A program made the position numbers and the translations under genes. From Candidatus Iainarchaeum sp. (GTDB lineage Archaea > Iainarchaeota > Iainarchaeia > Iainarchaeales > JAAZKV01), in assembly GCA_026397015.1 (NCBI GenBank), contig JAPLVR010000006.1, forward strand, positions 1 to 64,000: a stretch of 64,000 nucleotides of DNA. The letters are read 5' to 3'. Positions 41,254 through 49,534 of this stretch are shown piece after piece. The notes under the pieces are model-generated. The model was given only the letters and a program-made list of their open reading frames with translations. It did not search any database and was not told the origin of the DNA. Every line of letters begins with the position of its first letter. Positions within the stretch are counted from its first letter, which is position 1.

Positions 41254-41646
41254 ATGGTTGATGAGAAGAAATTTGAGGGCGCCGGCTCGTTAAAGCCGGG
41301 CAGCCACGTTTTAATAGACGGCGAAGTTTGCCAGGTTAAGAGCGTTGAAAAATCAAAGCCGGGAAAGCACGGCGCCGCGAAGGTAAGGGTAGTCGCATTT
41401 AACATTTTTACAGGGCAAAAAAGAGGGTTGCTCAAGGGAACTGATGCGGAAGTAGAAATACCGATTATTCCAAAGGGAACGGCGCACGTAGTCGCAATAA
41501 TGGGCGACGTTATCCAGATAATGGACATTGAAAATTACGAAACCTACAACGCGCCGAAACCCGCAGAAATTCCCGGATTGGCTTCGGGCGTAACCGTGGA
41601 ATACCAAAAATACGGCGAAAATGTGAAAATAACGAGAAAGAAATAA
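41254..41646 (+). CDS. eif5A: Translation factor aIF5A
   Basis: A 130-residue aIF5A, the ribosome factor that helps peptide-bond formation at stalled prolines. It has the hypusine loop KSKPGKHGAAKVRV, where the lysine in GKHG is modified, the SH3-like N-terminal domain and an OB-fold C-terminal domain (AHVVAIMGDVIQIMDIEN). A Shine-Dalgarno AGGTGGTTTT precedes the ATG. It is monocistronic, divergent from the truncated GLUG gene. Confidence 0.95.
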   Translation: MVDEKKFEGAGSLKPGSHVLIDGEVCQVKSVEKSKPGKHGAAKVRVVAFNIFTGQKRGLLKGTDAEVEIPIIPKGTAHVVAIMGDVIQIMDIENYETYNAPKPAEIPGLASGVTVEYQKYGENVKITRKK

Positions 41647-41721
41647 TTCACATAAACCGTTCGAACAAAAATTCGGCTTGAAAGCGCAAGCCTAATTAAA
41701 CCAATCTTTAATACTTCATTC

Positions 41722-42357
41722 ATGGCAACACCTGCAAAAAAACCAAAGGCGCTTCTTTTAATTTCCGGCGGCATCGACTCGCCCGTCGCCGGGCTGCTTG
41801 CGCAGAAAAAATTTGAAATCGGGGCGGTTCATTTCTCACAAACACCTTTCACAGATGACAGCCCGGAAAAAAAATCAATTGCGGCGTGCAAAAAATTGGG
41901 CTTGAAAGAACTCGCCGTTATTGAGGCGGGAAACGAGTTCAAGGAAATCGCTGAAAACGGCGGAAGGCCGTTTTACTTTGTATTGATGAAAAGATTCATG
42001 ATGAAGACCGGGGAAAAAATCGCGGAGCAAAGGGGCGCTGAATTTTTAATCACGGGGGAAAGCATCGGGCAGGTAAGCTCGCAGACGATGAGCAACCTCA
42101 ACACAATAAACTCCGCCACAAAAATGGAAATTTTGCGGCCGCTGATGTTCATGCATAAGCAGGAAATAGTTGACCTAAACATTGCGAACGGCTTTTTCGA
42201 GATTTCAAAGGGGCCGGAGCTCTGCGATGCTCTCGCAACCGAAAAGCCGAAAACAAAAACAAAAATAAAAGAAGTGCTATTTGAAGAGGAACGGTGCGGA
42301 ATGGAAGCGCTGGTCGAAAGGGCGATGAATAAAATAAGAATTGTTGCAATTAATTAA
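41722..42357 (+). CDS. thiI: Stand-alone PP-loop domain of tRNA 4-thiouridine synthase ThiI
   Basis: A 211-residue protein containing only the catalytic half of ThiI: the PP-loop LLISGGIDSPVAGLLAQ, then ITGESIGQVSSQTMSNLNTI and the GPELCDALATEKPKTKTK segment. The cysteine in GPELC corresponds to the position used in persulphide chemistry of archaeal forms. It lacks the N-terminal ferredoxin-like and THUMP domains that bind tRNA. Those domains occur in a separate gene at 55762-56622. The two together would restore a full ThiI. A TATA-like CTTTAATA precedes the ATG. Confidence 0.88.
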   Translation: MATPAKKPKALLLISGGIDSPVAGLLAQKKFEIGAVHFSQTPFTDDSPEKKSIAACKKLGLKELAVIEAGNEFKEIAENGGRPFYFVLMKRFMMKTGEKIAEQRGAEFLITGESIGQVSSQTMSNLNTINSATKMEILRPLMFMHKQEIVDLNIANGFFEISKGPELCDALATEKPKTKTKIKEVLFEEERCGMEALVERAMNKIRIVAIN

Positions 42358-42362
42358 TTCAC

Positions 42363-42683
42363 TTGGTTGTGAATGCTGTGGAGCTGGGCGATTTTGTCGG
42401 GAAGCCGTGCAAAAGCAGGGTTGCTTTTGAATTCCGGCCGAAAAGGGAAGTCAAAATCGATTTGGCGGCGGCGGGCGAAGCACTGAGAAAAGAATTTTCA
42501 ATTGAATTGGAATCAAAGCTCCTTCTAATTGTGGGAATCGAAAGTCATCGCGTTTCAATCTTCCCTTCCGGAAAAATTCTTGTAAGGGGGGAAAGGGAGG
42601 AGGCGAAAGCAAGGAAGCTGGCGGAAAAAATTGTCAAATATTTTGGGCAGAAAGGCGGAGCAAAAAGTTTTATTAAAAGTTAA
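42363..42683 (+). CDS. Small protein with a TBP-like strand pattern
   Basis: Up to 106 residues, starting at TTG 42363 or a GTG shortly after. The segment LLIVGIESHRVSIFPSGKIL, then VRGEREEAKARKLAEKIVKY, resembles the TBP half-fold (an 'IFxSGKxxxxG' strand followed by a helix) found in several archaeal mini-proteins. It follows thiI by 5 bp. No function is assigned; it is supported as coding by its composition and close packing in the operon. Confidence 0.5.
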   Translation: MVVNAVELGDFVGKPCKSRVAFEFRPKREVKIDLAAAGEALRKEFSIELESKLLLIVGIESHRVSIFPSGKILVRGEREEAKARKLAEKIVKYFGQKGGAKSFIKS

Positions 42684-42719
42684 GCGCTACTCTGTAATGG
42701 AATTTGAATCGGTGGGTGA

Positions 42720-43154
42720 ATGGGCATAATACAAAAAAACGACTGCATTTTCTGCAAATTCGTTACGGGAGAAATAAAGCCTGCAGTTGTTTTCAAAAAT
42801 GAAAGCGTTTTGGCAATTCTTGACATCAATCCCGCAGGGGCGTTGTGTGGGCACACGCTCGTAATGCCAAAAAAACATTTCGAAACGATTGAGGACTGCC
42901 CGGAAAAGGAGCTGAAAGAGGCAATCGCCGCGGTAAAAAAGCTTGTTCCGGCAATAAAAATGGTTTCCGGTGCGGAAGGAATCAATGTAATACAAAACAA
43001 CGGGCAGGCCGCAGGACAGCTGGTGAATCACGTTCATTTTCACATAATCCCGCGGGCACGCGGCGACGGAATCCATTTCAACGAGAACAGGCGGAAGCCG
43101 AGACCGATGGAACTGACCGAAGCGGCTGAGGCGATTAAAAAAGCATTGGAATAG
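42720..43154 (+). CDS. HIT-family hydrolase
   Basis: A 144-residue histidine triad protein that hydrolyses nucleoside phosphoramidates or dinucleoside polyphosphates. It has the zinc-binding start DCIFCKFVTGEI, the strand GHTLVMPKKHFE and the catalytic HVHFHIIPR. A GGTG ribosome-binding site precedes ATG 42720. It belongs to the group of short HIT enzymes (Hint-like). It probably shares a transcript with the thiI-type genes upstream. Confidence 0.92.
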   Translation: MGIIQKNDCIFCKFVTGEIKPAVVFKNESVLAILDINPAGALCGHTLVMPKKHFETIEDCPEKELKEAIAAVKKLVPAIKMVSGAEGINVIQNNGQAAGQLVNHVHFHIIPRARGDGIHFNENRRKPRPMELTEAAEAIKKALE

Positions 43155-43185
43155 AAACCATAAACACAAGGAAGGTTTTGTTGGA

Positions 43186-43470
43186 ATGGAAAACGGGCAG
43201 GGCGCAATAGAATACCTTTTGCTGCTCGCAGCAGGGGTTGTTGTAGTCGCAGTGGTTATTTCTTTCCTTATAATGCTTATCAACCAGACACAGGAAGCGG
43301 GGTGCGAAGGGCTGAAAGGAATGCTGTGCGACAGCCTCGACTCAAATATTGAGGTTTGCGCATGCTACAACGGAAATGAAGCCTATTTTGGCAGCCCCGC
43401 GGAAGGAAAAAGCTACTGTTGCAGCCAGAAATGCCCGAAGCTCAGGGCCAAATGGAACTGCGGGCAGTGA
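43186..43470 (+). CDS. Cysteine-rich mini-pilin with class III signal peptide
   Basis: A 94-residue exported protein. Residues 3-25 form the class III signal (NGQGAIEYLLLLAAGVVVVA), so it would be inserted into a pilus-like structure. The mature part is short and carries eight cysteines in about 55 residues (GCEGLKGMLCD, VCACYNG, YCCSQKC, NCGQ), which suggests a disulphide-rich surface cap or minor pilin. It is monocistronic and lies before the 358-bp gap that precedes mcm. No close match is recognised. Confidence 0.7.
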   Translation: MENGQGAIEYLLLLAAGVVVVAVVISFLIMLINQTQEAGCEGLKGMLCDSLDSNIEVCACYNGNEAYFGSPAEGKSYCCSQKCPKLRAKWNCGQ

Positions 43471-43828
43471 AAAAATTAAGGGCGCACTTCCACAAAAAAT
43501 AATCCTAATAACTCTGAAAAAATAATTTGGGGAAAAAGAAAGAAAACCAATTTTCCCATTTTCAATTTTTTATTTTCAAATTTTTTTAAAAATTCAGAAA
43601 AAAATTCGGTTTTATGTTTGAAAGAAACAAAAGCATTTTGCTTTCCGAACCAAGAAGATATTAATCCAAGTTAGGCAATATACTATAAGAAAAAAAATTT
43701 TTAAAATTTTGGAGCTTTTTTCACTGGGAAGGGCTTCAAACTGATTCTCCCACACACCGGCATAGAACCCTGAAAGGGTTTTTAACCGGAAAAAGCGCAT
43801 TTTTAACGGAAACACGTCTTGTGATTTT
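43471..43828. other. 358-bp intergenic region before mcm
   Basis: AT-rich DNA without an ORF. A short hairpin AACCCT-GAA-AGGGTT (43766-43780) followed by TTTT reads like a weak terminator. The region near 43790-43828 contains a TTTTTAAC element and the GTGATTTT ribosome-binding pattern just before the mcm ATG. A GC-richer stretch at 43726-43765 has a 5-bp hairpin (TGGGA/TCCCA) but no recognised RNA. Confidence 0.4.
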
Positions 43829-46800
43829 ATGCAAATAAACCTGGAAGAAATCGAGAAGCAGGAGGGAAGCCCCTTTGTTGAGAAGTTCGAGGAATTTTTC
43901 AACAGCGAGTACAGAAAAGAGATAGAGAAGATACTTGAGAACTACCCTGAAAAAAGAAGCGTTGTTGTAGATTTCAAACTGCTTGAAAGGTTCGATCCGG
44001 CGCTGGCGGACGAGCTCACTGACAACCCGGACGCGATAATTGCGGCTGCGCAATCCGCAATAAAAAATGTGAATATTCCTTCTCTGAACGTCGATTCTTT
44101 CGAACCGCACATAAGGTTTTCAAATCTGCCCGCAGACAGCGAACTCAACATCAGGGATATCGGCTCGAAACACCTTGGAAAATTTATTTCGGTTGAAGGA
44201 GTGGCGAGGCTTATCACTGATGTTCTGCCAAAAATAAAACTCGCTGTGTGGAAGTGCAAGCGCTGCGGAAACATTTACAAGACGCCGCAGGAAAAACAGA
44301 ACATAAAAATGCCAAACATGTGCGAATGCAATCACCGCGATTTCGAACTTATCGAGGACAAAAGCGATTTTGTCGATTACCAAAAGGTGCAGATACAGGA
44401 GCCATTGGACAAACTGAAGGGAAGCGAACAAGCCGCCCACATAGACGTTTACATAATGGATGATTTGGTGAACAAGGTTTCGGGAGGAGACAAAACGAGG
44501 TTCTCAGGGGTGTTAAGGCTTTCCCCGCCGGACAAGGAAAAAAAATCCGTTTACAGGTGGTTCCTTGAAACGAATTATCTCGATGAAACGCAAAAAGAAT
44601 TTGACGAAATTGATGTTTCAAAAGAAGACGAGGAAGAAATAAGAAAACTCGCAAAAAACCCTCTTGTATACGACATGCTGAAGGACAGCATCGCGCCTGC
44701 AATTTACGGGCACGATGTTGTGAAGGAAAGCATAGGACTGCAATTGTTCAGCGGAGTAACAAAGCATTTGCCAAACAACCAAAAAATAAGGGGCAATATC
44801 CACATTTTATTAATCGGCGATCCTGGGTGCTTAGTTGGAGATGAGCGGGTCGTAATGGGGGACGGCACAATAAAAAGGATTGAAGACCTTGGAGAAAACC
44901 ACCTTCAAAAAGTCGATTTCCAAATTCTCACCGGCGAAGGCGGAAAAAAAAGGGATTCCGCCACAACATTCTTTTACTATCCTCAAAAAAAAGTGATGGA
45001 AATAATTACCGAAAGCGGAAAAAGCATAAAGGGGACACACGACCATCCGCTGCTCTGCGTCTCAAAAGAAAACGGGCGAGTAAAAAGAGAATGGAAACGC
45101 CTAGACAACTTTAAAATAAAAGATAAAGTAGCAGTAGTAACCGGAATCCCCTGTACAATCACAAAATATGTCCCGACAGGATTCAAAAAAACCGAAAGCA
45201 CGAGCGGGCCAAAATTCAAGGGAAAACTCCCGGAAAAAGTTACACCCGAACTTGGAGCGCTTCTCGGATATATGCTCGGGGACGGCTGGGTGAGAAAAAA
45301 AGAAGCGTACTTTGTGGTTTCTGACCCGGAAAAAGATCTGCTCCCAAAACTCGAAAAAATTGTTAAAGATTTATTTGGCATTGCACCCGGAATAACCTCA
45401 AAAAAAGGCCCGGGAAGAAAAGTGATTCTGCACAGAGCAGGAATACACTCAAAGGATGTCGCACACAACTTGCTTTTTTTGCGGGAAAAAAGGGTTCCAA
45501 AGATAATACTTGAATCCGGAAACAAAGTTGTCGCAGAATTCCTAAAATGGCTTTACGAGGCGGACGGCTGCGTTTTCAGCAAGGGAAGGGGAAGCCGCTC
45601 AATATCGCTCAAAGCGAAAAATCTTGAATTGCTTAGAGATGTTCAAATTTTGCTGTTAAGATTCAGCATCCATTCAAGAATTATCGAAAATTCATTGATG
45701 ATACGCAGGGGTAAATCAATAAAAAAATTTGCCACAAAAATCGGGTTCGCTTCAAAAAAGAAAAAAGAAAAAATGAACGAAGCGGCAAAAAATGCAGAGA
45801 AACACGCAAGACTCAAACAACAAAGAAGCGAAAAAATAGTAAAAATAATTGACCACGGATTGGAAGACGTTTACGACATCGAAGTACCACAAAGCCACAG
45901 ATTCATCGCAAACGGAATAATATCCCACAACTGCGGAAAATCACAACTCTTATTGGCGGCGAACAGCATTGCGCCGAAAAGCATTTATGTCGGCGGAAAG
46001 ACCACAAGCGGGGTTGGATTAACCGCGAGTGCAGTTAAAGACGATTTCGGGGAAGGGGGCTGGACCCTAAAGGCAGGGGCATTGGTTTTGAGTTCCGGCG
46101 GAATCTGCATGGCTGATGAACTCGACAAAATGACTCCGGAAGACAGAAGCGCTTTGCACGAAGCAATGGAACAGGGAACGATTTCGGTTGCAAAAGCCGG
46201 AATAGTTGCGAGATTCAAAGCGGATACTTCCCTTTTGGCCGCGGCGAACCCGAAGCACCACAGATTCGATAAATTTCAGCTATTCACCGATCAGATAGAT
46301 TTGCCTCCGTCGCTTATTTCAAGATTTGACTTATTCTTCATGATAAAAGATATTCTTGATAGGGACAGGGACAAAAAAATTTCCGAGCACATACTGATGA
46401 CGCACCAGGGGGGCGAAAAACTCAGGCAGTCGGAGAAAACAGGAAAGCCCCTTTCAAAAAAAGAATCCGATTATATAACAAAACTGACCACTCCGATAAT
46501 AGACGGAATGCTTCTAAGAAAATACGTTTCATTTGCGAGGCAAACCTGTTTCCCTGTTTTAAGCCCAGAGGCGATTGAAAAAATAACCGATTTTTACATC
46601 GCTCTTAGAGACCAGGGAAGAAACGAATCAAGGTATGCGGCAACAGCAAGACAGCTTGAAGGGCTCGTAAGGCTGGCGGAAGCGAGCGCAAAAGTAAGGC
46701 TGAGCGACACAGTAACAATTGAAGACGCCGAAAGGTCGATAAGAATTGTAAGGGATTCGCTGCAGGATACAATGGTTGACCCTGAAACAGGAAAAATAGA

Positions 46801-47053
46801 TATAGACATTGCGACAAGCGGAACCACTCACACCAAACAGAACAGCTGGTTTACCGTTTTAAAAATAATAAAAGACACCATCGGAAGAGGCGAAGATTCG
46901 GCGCCGCTTGAAATGATAATTGAAGAAGCGGGGCAAAAGGGATTAACGCCTGAAAAAGTAAAGGAAACAATCAAGGAACTTGAGAGCAAGGGAGAAATTT
47001 ATTCGCCGAGATACGGATTGTTCAAGCCGACCGATCCGGAAAGAAAAAAATGA
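43829..47053 (+). CDS. mcm: Replicative DNA helicase MCM, with intein
   Basis: The host protein is 706 residues without the intein: N-terminal domain with zinc finger (CKRCGNIYK and MCECN), then the AAA+ core. The Walker A loop reads GDPG-CGKSQLL with the intein between G and C. After splicing come Walker B (GGICMADELDKM), sensor 1 (AAANPKHHRF), the arginine finger (LISRFDLFF) and a C-terminal winged helix (ESKGEIYSPRYGLF). It is the archaeal hexameric helicase. Residues 334-701 are the intein. The gene overlaps the protease gene by ATGA. A GTGAT ribosome-binding site precedes the ATG. Confidence 0.96.
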   Translation: MQINLEEIEKQEGSPFVEKFEEFFNSEYRKEIEKILENYPEKRSVVVDFKLLERFDPALADELTDNPDAIIAAAQSAIKNVNIPSLNVDSFEPHIRFSNLPADSELNIRDIGSKHLGKFISVEGVARLITDVLPKIKLAVWKCKRCGNIYKTPQEKQNIKMPNMCECNHRDFELIEDKSDFVDYQKVQIQEPLDKLKGSEQAAHIDVYIMDDLVNKVSGGDKTRFSGVLRLSPPDKEKKSVYRWFLETNYLDETQKEFDEIDVSKEDEEEIRKLAKNPLVYDMLKDSIAPAIYGHDVVKESIGLQLFSGVTKHLPNNQKIRGNIHILLIGDPGCLVGDERVVMGDGTIKRIEDLGENHLQKVDFQILTGEGGKKRDSATTFFYYPQKKVMEIITESGKSIKGTHDHPLLCVSKENGRVKREWKRLDNFKIKDKVAVVTGIPCTITKYVPTGFKKTESTSGPKFKGKLPEKVTPELGALLGYMLGDGWVRKKEAYFVVSDPEKDLLPKLEKIVKDLFGIAPGITSKKGPGRKVILHRAGIHSKDVAHNLLFLREKRVPKIILESGNKVVAEFLKWLYEADGCVFSKGRGSRSISLKAKNLELLRDVQILLLRFSIHSRIIENSLMIRRGKSIKKFATKIGFASKKKKEKMNEAAKNAEKHARLKQQRSEKIVKIIDHGLEDVYDIEVPQSHRFIANGIISHNCGKSQLLLAANSIAPKSIYVGGKTTSGVGLTASAVKDDFGEGGWTLKAGALVLSSGGICMADELDKMTPEDRSALHEAMEQGTISVAKAGIVARFKADTSLLAAANPKHHRFDKFQLFTDQIDLPPSLISRFDLFFMIKDILDRDRDKKISEHILMTHQGGEKLRQSEKTGKPLSKKESDYITKLTTPIIDGMLLRKYVSFARQTCFPVLSPEAIEKITDFYIALRDQGRNESRYAATARQLEGLVRLAEASAKVRLSDTVTIEDAERSIRIVRDSLQDTMVDPETGKIDIDIATSGTTHTKQNSWFTVLKIIKDTIGRGEDSAPLEMIIEEAGQKGLTPEKVKETIKELESKGEIYSPRYGLFKPTDPERKK
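44828..45931 (+). other. MCM intein with LAGLIDADG-type homing endonuclease
   Basis: 368 codons inserted exactly after GDPG of the Walker A loop. It starts with Cys334 (CLVGDERVVMGDG, block A) and ends VPQSHRFIANGIISHN (blocks F/G) with C+1 at residue 702. Block B is TESGKSIKGTHDHPLLC. The centre holds two dodecapeptide motifs, LGALLGYMLGDG and VAEFLKWLYEADG, so a homing endonuclease is present and looks intact. The insertion splits the P-loop, so splicing is required for helicase activity. MCM is a known intein host; this exact insertion site in this lineage should be checked. Confidence 0.95.
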
Positions 47054-48057
47054 TTATTCAGCAGGATGGCGGAGGCGGAACAAAGTTGAATGTTCGCGCC
47101 GCGCAAAAAATCCCTTCCGCCAAAAAATCTTTTCCGTCCAAAAATCTTTTCCATGCCTTTCAGAAACTAATTAAAAACCCTTCAGCGCACATTTTTCTGA
47201 TGCGAAAAAAGAAAACTCCCAAAAAAACAAAAATCGCTCAAAAAAAAGAAAACTTTTTTAACAACAGGGCGTTTTTTCTCCTTCTCGGAGTTTTTATTGC
47301 AACTGAATTTATCGGCCTGACTGTCGCCCATTCGCTTGCGAAAACAATTGAAATCCAGCCGATCTTCGGCGAAACAATAAATGACCCGATTAATGCCGCA
47401 TACCTTTTTGGAACAATAATCGTGATGACCGCATTAATACTTTTACTGCTTAAATTCAGGCAAAAGCGAAATTTTTTGCTAATAATAGAATCGCTCGCAG
47501 TTCTCTCAACCTCGATAATTGTTTTTGGAGTCGCAATAGGAGACTACGCAATAATCGCCGCACTGCTTCTTATCATGCTGAGGCACCTGCACAGGGAAAA
47601 CATCTGGCTGAGAAATTTTGTCGGAATAATAGCGATAGCGGGCGCAGGCGCCTACATAGGAATATCTTTGGGCCTTCTCCCGATACTTATCTTCATTACC
47701 GCGCTTTCATGCTACGACATCATCGCTGTTTTCGGAACCAAGCACATGGTTTCAATCGGGAAAGAGGTCAGCCGGGGAAATTTTGCTTTTACAATCGCGC
47801 TGCCGACAAAAGAGCACAAGTTTGAGCTGGGAAACGGCGATCTTGTAATTCCGCTCATGGTCGCTTCCGGAATAATGGTCAACGGGCCGTTCAGAAATAA
47901 TCTGGCCGTTTCGGCGCTGTGCATTGCCTCAAGTTTCATCGGGCTGGCTTACAGCATTGAAACAGTTTCGAAAAAGAAAATAGCGCTGCCTGCCCTGCCG
48001 CCTCAAACCGCCCTAATGCTCTGTGCGATTCTTCTCGCATCCGTTTTCGGAATGTGA
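47050..48057 (+). CDS. Presenilin/SPP-type intramembrane aspartyl protease
   Basis: A 335-residue membrane protein of about nine helices. The GxGD-protease motifs are all present: YD in LSCYDIIAVFGTK (D223), GxGD in LGNGDLVIPL (D264) and a PAL-like LPALPPQTA. Such enzymes cut transmembrane segments. The start overlaps mcm by ATGA; the first 50 residues are basic and not like a normal N terminus, so translation may begin at ATG 47200 (MRKKKTPKK). It follows mcm in the operon and is convergent with the DedA gene. The substrate is unknown. Confidence 0.85.
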   Translation: MIIQQDGGGGTKLNVRAAQKIPSAKKSFPSKNLFHAFQKLIKNPSAHIFLMRKKKTPKKTKIAQKKENFFNNRAFFLLLGVFIATEFIGLTVAHSLAKTIEIQPIFGETINDPINAAYLFGTIIVMTALILLLLKFRQKRNFLLIIESLAVLSTSIIVFGVAIGDYAIIAALLLIMLRHLHRENIWLRNFVGIIAIAGAGAYIGISLGLLPILIFITALSCYDIIAVFGTKHMVSIGKEVSRGNFAFTIALPTKEHKFELGNGDLVIPLMVASGIMVNGPFRNNLAVSALCIASSFIGLAYSIETVSKKKIALPALPPQTALMLCAILLASVFGM

Positions 48058-48063
48058 AAAAAA

Positions 48064-48708
48064 TCATTCCCTGTCAAAATAAAATTTTTTCACCAATACA
48101 ACAACCAGTAGAATAAAAAGAAGCAGCGCAAAAAGCGCAGCCCAAAAATAAATCGTGCCCTTCAAAACGCTTCCAATCCACTGAAATCCGAAATAAACAA
48201 CATATGCGAAAATGAAATACCTTGCCGCCTTTCCTATCCAACAGCCGAGAAAAAATTTTTCGACAGGATACCTGATGAGCCCGGCAGAAATTCCTATCAC
48301 ATCGAATGGCACGGGAATAAAGGCGAGAAAAGCTATGACGGGCAAACCCCTGCCTGCAAGGTTTTCCTTCAATTCCTTGAGTTTCTGAACCTCGCTTTTC
48401 TTCATTTTTTCAAAACTGCTTATGCCGAACAAACCGACAAAATAACCTGACAATTCGCCTATTGCCGCGCCTGTGCCGTAAAGAATTCCGAGAAACCCGA
48501 CTGTTAAAATCCCCATGCCGAAATAATCGATGTTGCCGCCGATTATCAGGATAAACACCAAGTCGGTCGGCATCGGCAGAACAATCGAAGCATTTCCTAT
48601 TATTGCGGCAAGAAAAAGGCCGAGCGGCCCGATTTTCGCAAACGCAATCATAAGCGAAGTGAGCATCGGCTGGATTGAGGCCAAAAAACTCGGCGCAATT
48701 TCAATCAT
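48064..48708 (-). CDS. DedA/SNARE-associated (VTT-domain) membrane protein
   Basis: A 214-residue membrane protein with the DedA-like pattern: FLAAIIGNASIVLPMPTDLV, then YGTGAAIGELSGYFVG and VIAFLAFIPVPFDVIGISAG, followed by GCWIGKAARYFIF and a hydrophobic C-terminal helix. DedA-family proteins act as lipid scramblases or transporters. Start ATG 48708 (MIEIAPSF) is chosen because a TATA box is 22-30 nt upstream. The promoter is divergent and symmetric with the aIF2beta gene. Confidence 0.85.
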   Translation of the reverse strand: MIEIAPSFLASIQPMLTSLMIAFAKIGPLGLFLAAIIGNASIVLPMPTDLVFILIIGGNIDYFGMGILTVGFLGILYGTGAAIGELSGYFVGLFGISSFEKMKKSEVQKLKELKENLAGRGLPVIAFLAFIPVPFDVIGISAGLIRYPVEKFFLGCWIGKAARYFIFAYVVYFGFQWIGSVLKGTIYFWAALFALLLFILLVVVLVKKFYFDRE

Positions 48709-48729
48709 AAAATAAATACAGGACGCCGG

Positions 48730-48738
48730 TTTATATAG
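48730..48738. promoter_or_regulatory. Single TATA box placed symmetrically between two leaderless genes
   Basis: TTTATATAG on the + strand (CTATATAAA on the minus) lies with its centre at 48734, 29 nt before the + ATG at 48763 and 26 nt before the minus ATG at 48708. No second TATA is seen in the 54-bp gap. Both genes are expected to be leaderless. Confidence 0.6.
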
Positions 48739-48762
48739 TTTTTGCTGTGCAAGTTTTCTTAC

Positions 48763-49170
48763 ATGGCAGAATACGAAAAAATGCTTGAAAACGCGTATGC
48801 AACTCTTCCAAAAAAAGCTTTGGAACACGAGAGGTTTGAAATTCCAAGGGTTGAATCCTTCATTCAGGGAAGCAAAACAATCGTTCCCGGCTTTAATGCG
48901 CTCATAAAAGAAATCAGGAGGGATGAGAAACATCTGTTGAAATATTTGACGAAAGAAACCGGAACAAGCATAACCAAGGGAAACAGCCAGCTTACAATAA
49001 ACGGAAAAGTCGGCGCAATACAGCTGAACAAGCTAATTCAAAATTATTTCAACCAGTTCGTGCTCTGCCCCGAGTGCAAAAAACCGGACACGAAGATTAT
49101 TGCGCAAAAAGAAACGAAAATGATGAAGTGCGAGGCGTGCGGAGCGATGCGCCCTGTAAAAGGAATCTGA
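48763..49170 (+). CDS. eif2b: Translation initiation factor aIF2 beta
   Basis: A 135-residue beta subunit of aIF2, the initiator-tRNA carrier. It has the long helix ALIKEIRRDEKHLLKYLTKE and the C-terminal zinc ribbon CPECKKPDTK...MMKCEACGAMRPVKGI, typical of archaeal beta. ATG 48763 (MAEYEKM) follows a TATA box by 25-33 nt; the ORF extends upstream but that part is not conserved. The gene precedes a DUF424 protein and aIF1A, a common archaeal translation cluster. Confidence 0.95.
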   Translation: MAEYEKMLENAYATLPKKALEHERFEIPRVESFIQGSKTIVPGFNALIKEIRRDEKHLLKYLTKETGTSITKGNSQLTINGKVGAIQLNKLIQNYFNQFVLCPECKKPDTKIIAQKETKMMKCEACGAMRPVKGI

Positions 49171-49218
49171 TTTTTTTTTGAAGACATCGAAAAAAATTAT
49201 TGCGAAGAGGGGGATTGT

Positions 49219-49509
49219 TTGATAGCAAAAATACACCAATTTGAGTTAAAAACGATTCTTGCGGTCTGCGACAAGGAGCATATCGGAAAAACTTTTGGGG
49301 ACGAAAAAATTTCAATAACAATTTCTGAAAAATTTTTTAAAGGAAAAAATGTTTCGGAATCGGAACTCGAAAAAATGCTCGAGGAAGCCGATAGCGCCAA
49401 CCTTTTCGGCAACAAATGCGTCGCGATAGCACAAAAAAAAGGTTTAATAAGCAAAGCTGGCTTGATTGTAATAGGCGGGATAAAGCACGCGCAAATTTAC
49501 AGAGTTTGA
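49219..49509 (+). CDS. DUF424 family protein
   Basis: A 96-residue protein of the archaeal DUF424 family: AVCDKEHIGKTFGDEKISI, then KNVSESELEKMLEEADSANLFGNK and VIGGIKHAQIYRV. The family is near universal in archaea and is usually beside aIF2beta or aIF1A, as here, so a role in translation is suspected but unproved. Translation likely starts at TTG 49219 with an upstream GAGGGGGA. Confidence 0.85.
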   Translation: MIAKIHQFELKTILAVCDKEHIGKTFGDEKISITISEKFFKGKNVSESELEKMLEEADSANLFGNKCVAIAQKKGLISKAGLIVIGGIKHAQIYRV

Positions 49510-49534
49510 ATAATTTTTTTAAAACGGTGAATCA

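Noticed and set aside
43726..43765. GC-richer patch with a small hairpin and ACA sequence, considered as H/ACA guide RNA
   Set aside because: No K-turn and no matching target loop could be shown; the hairpin has only five pairs.
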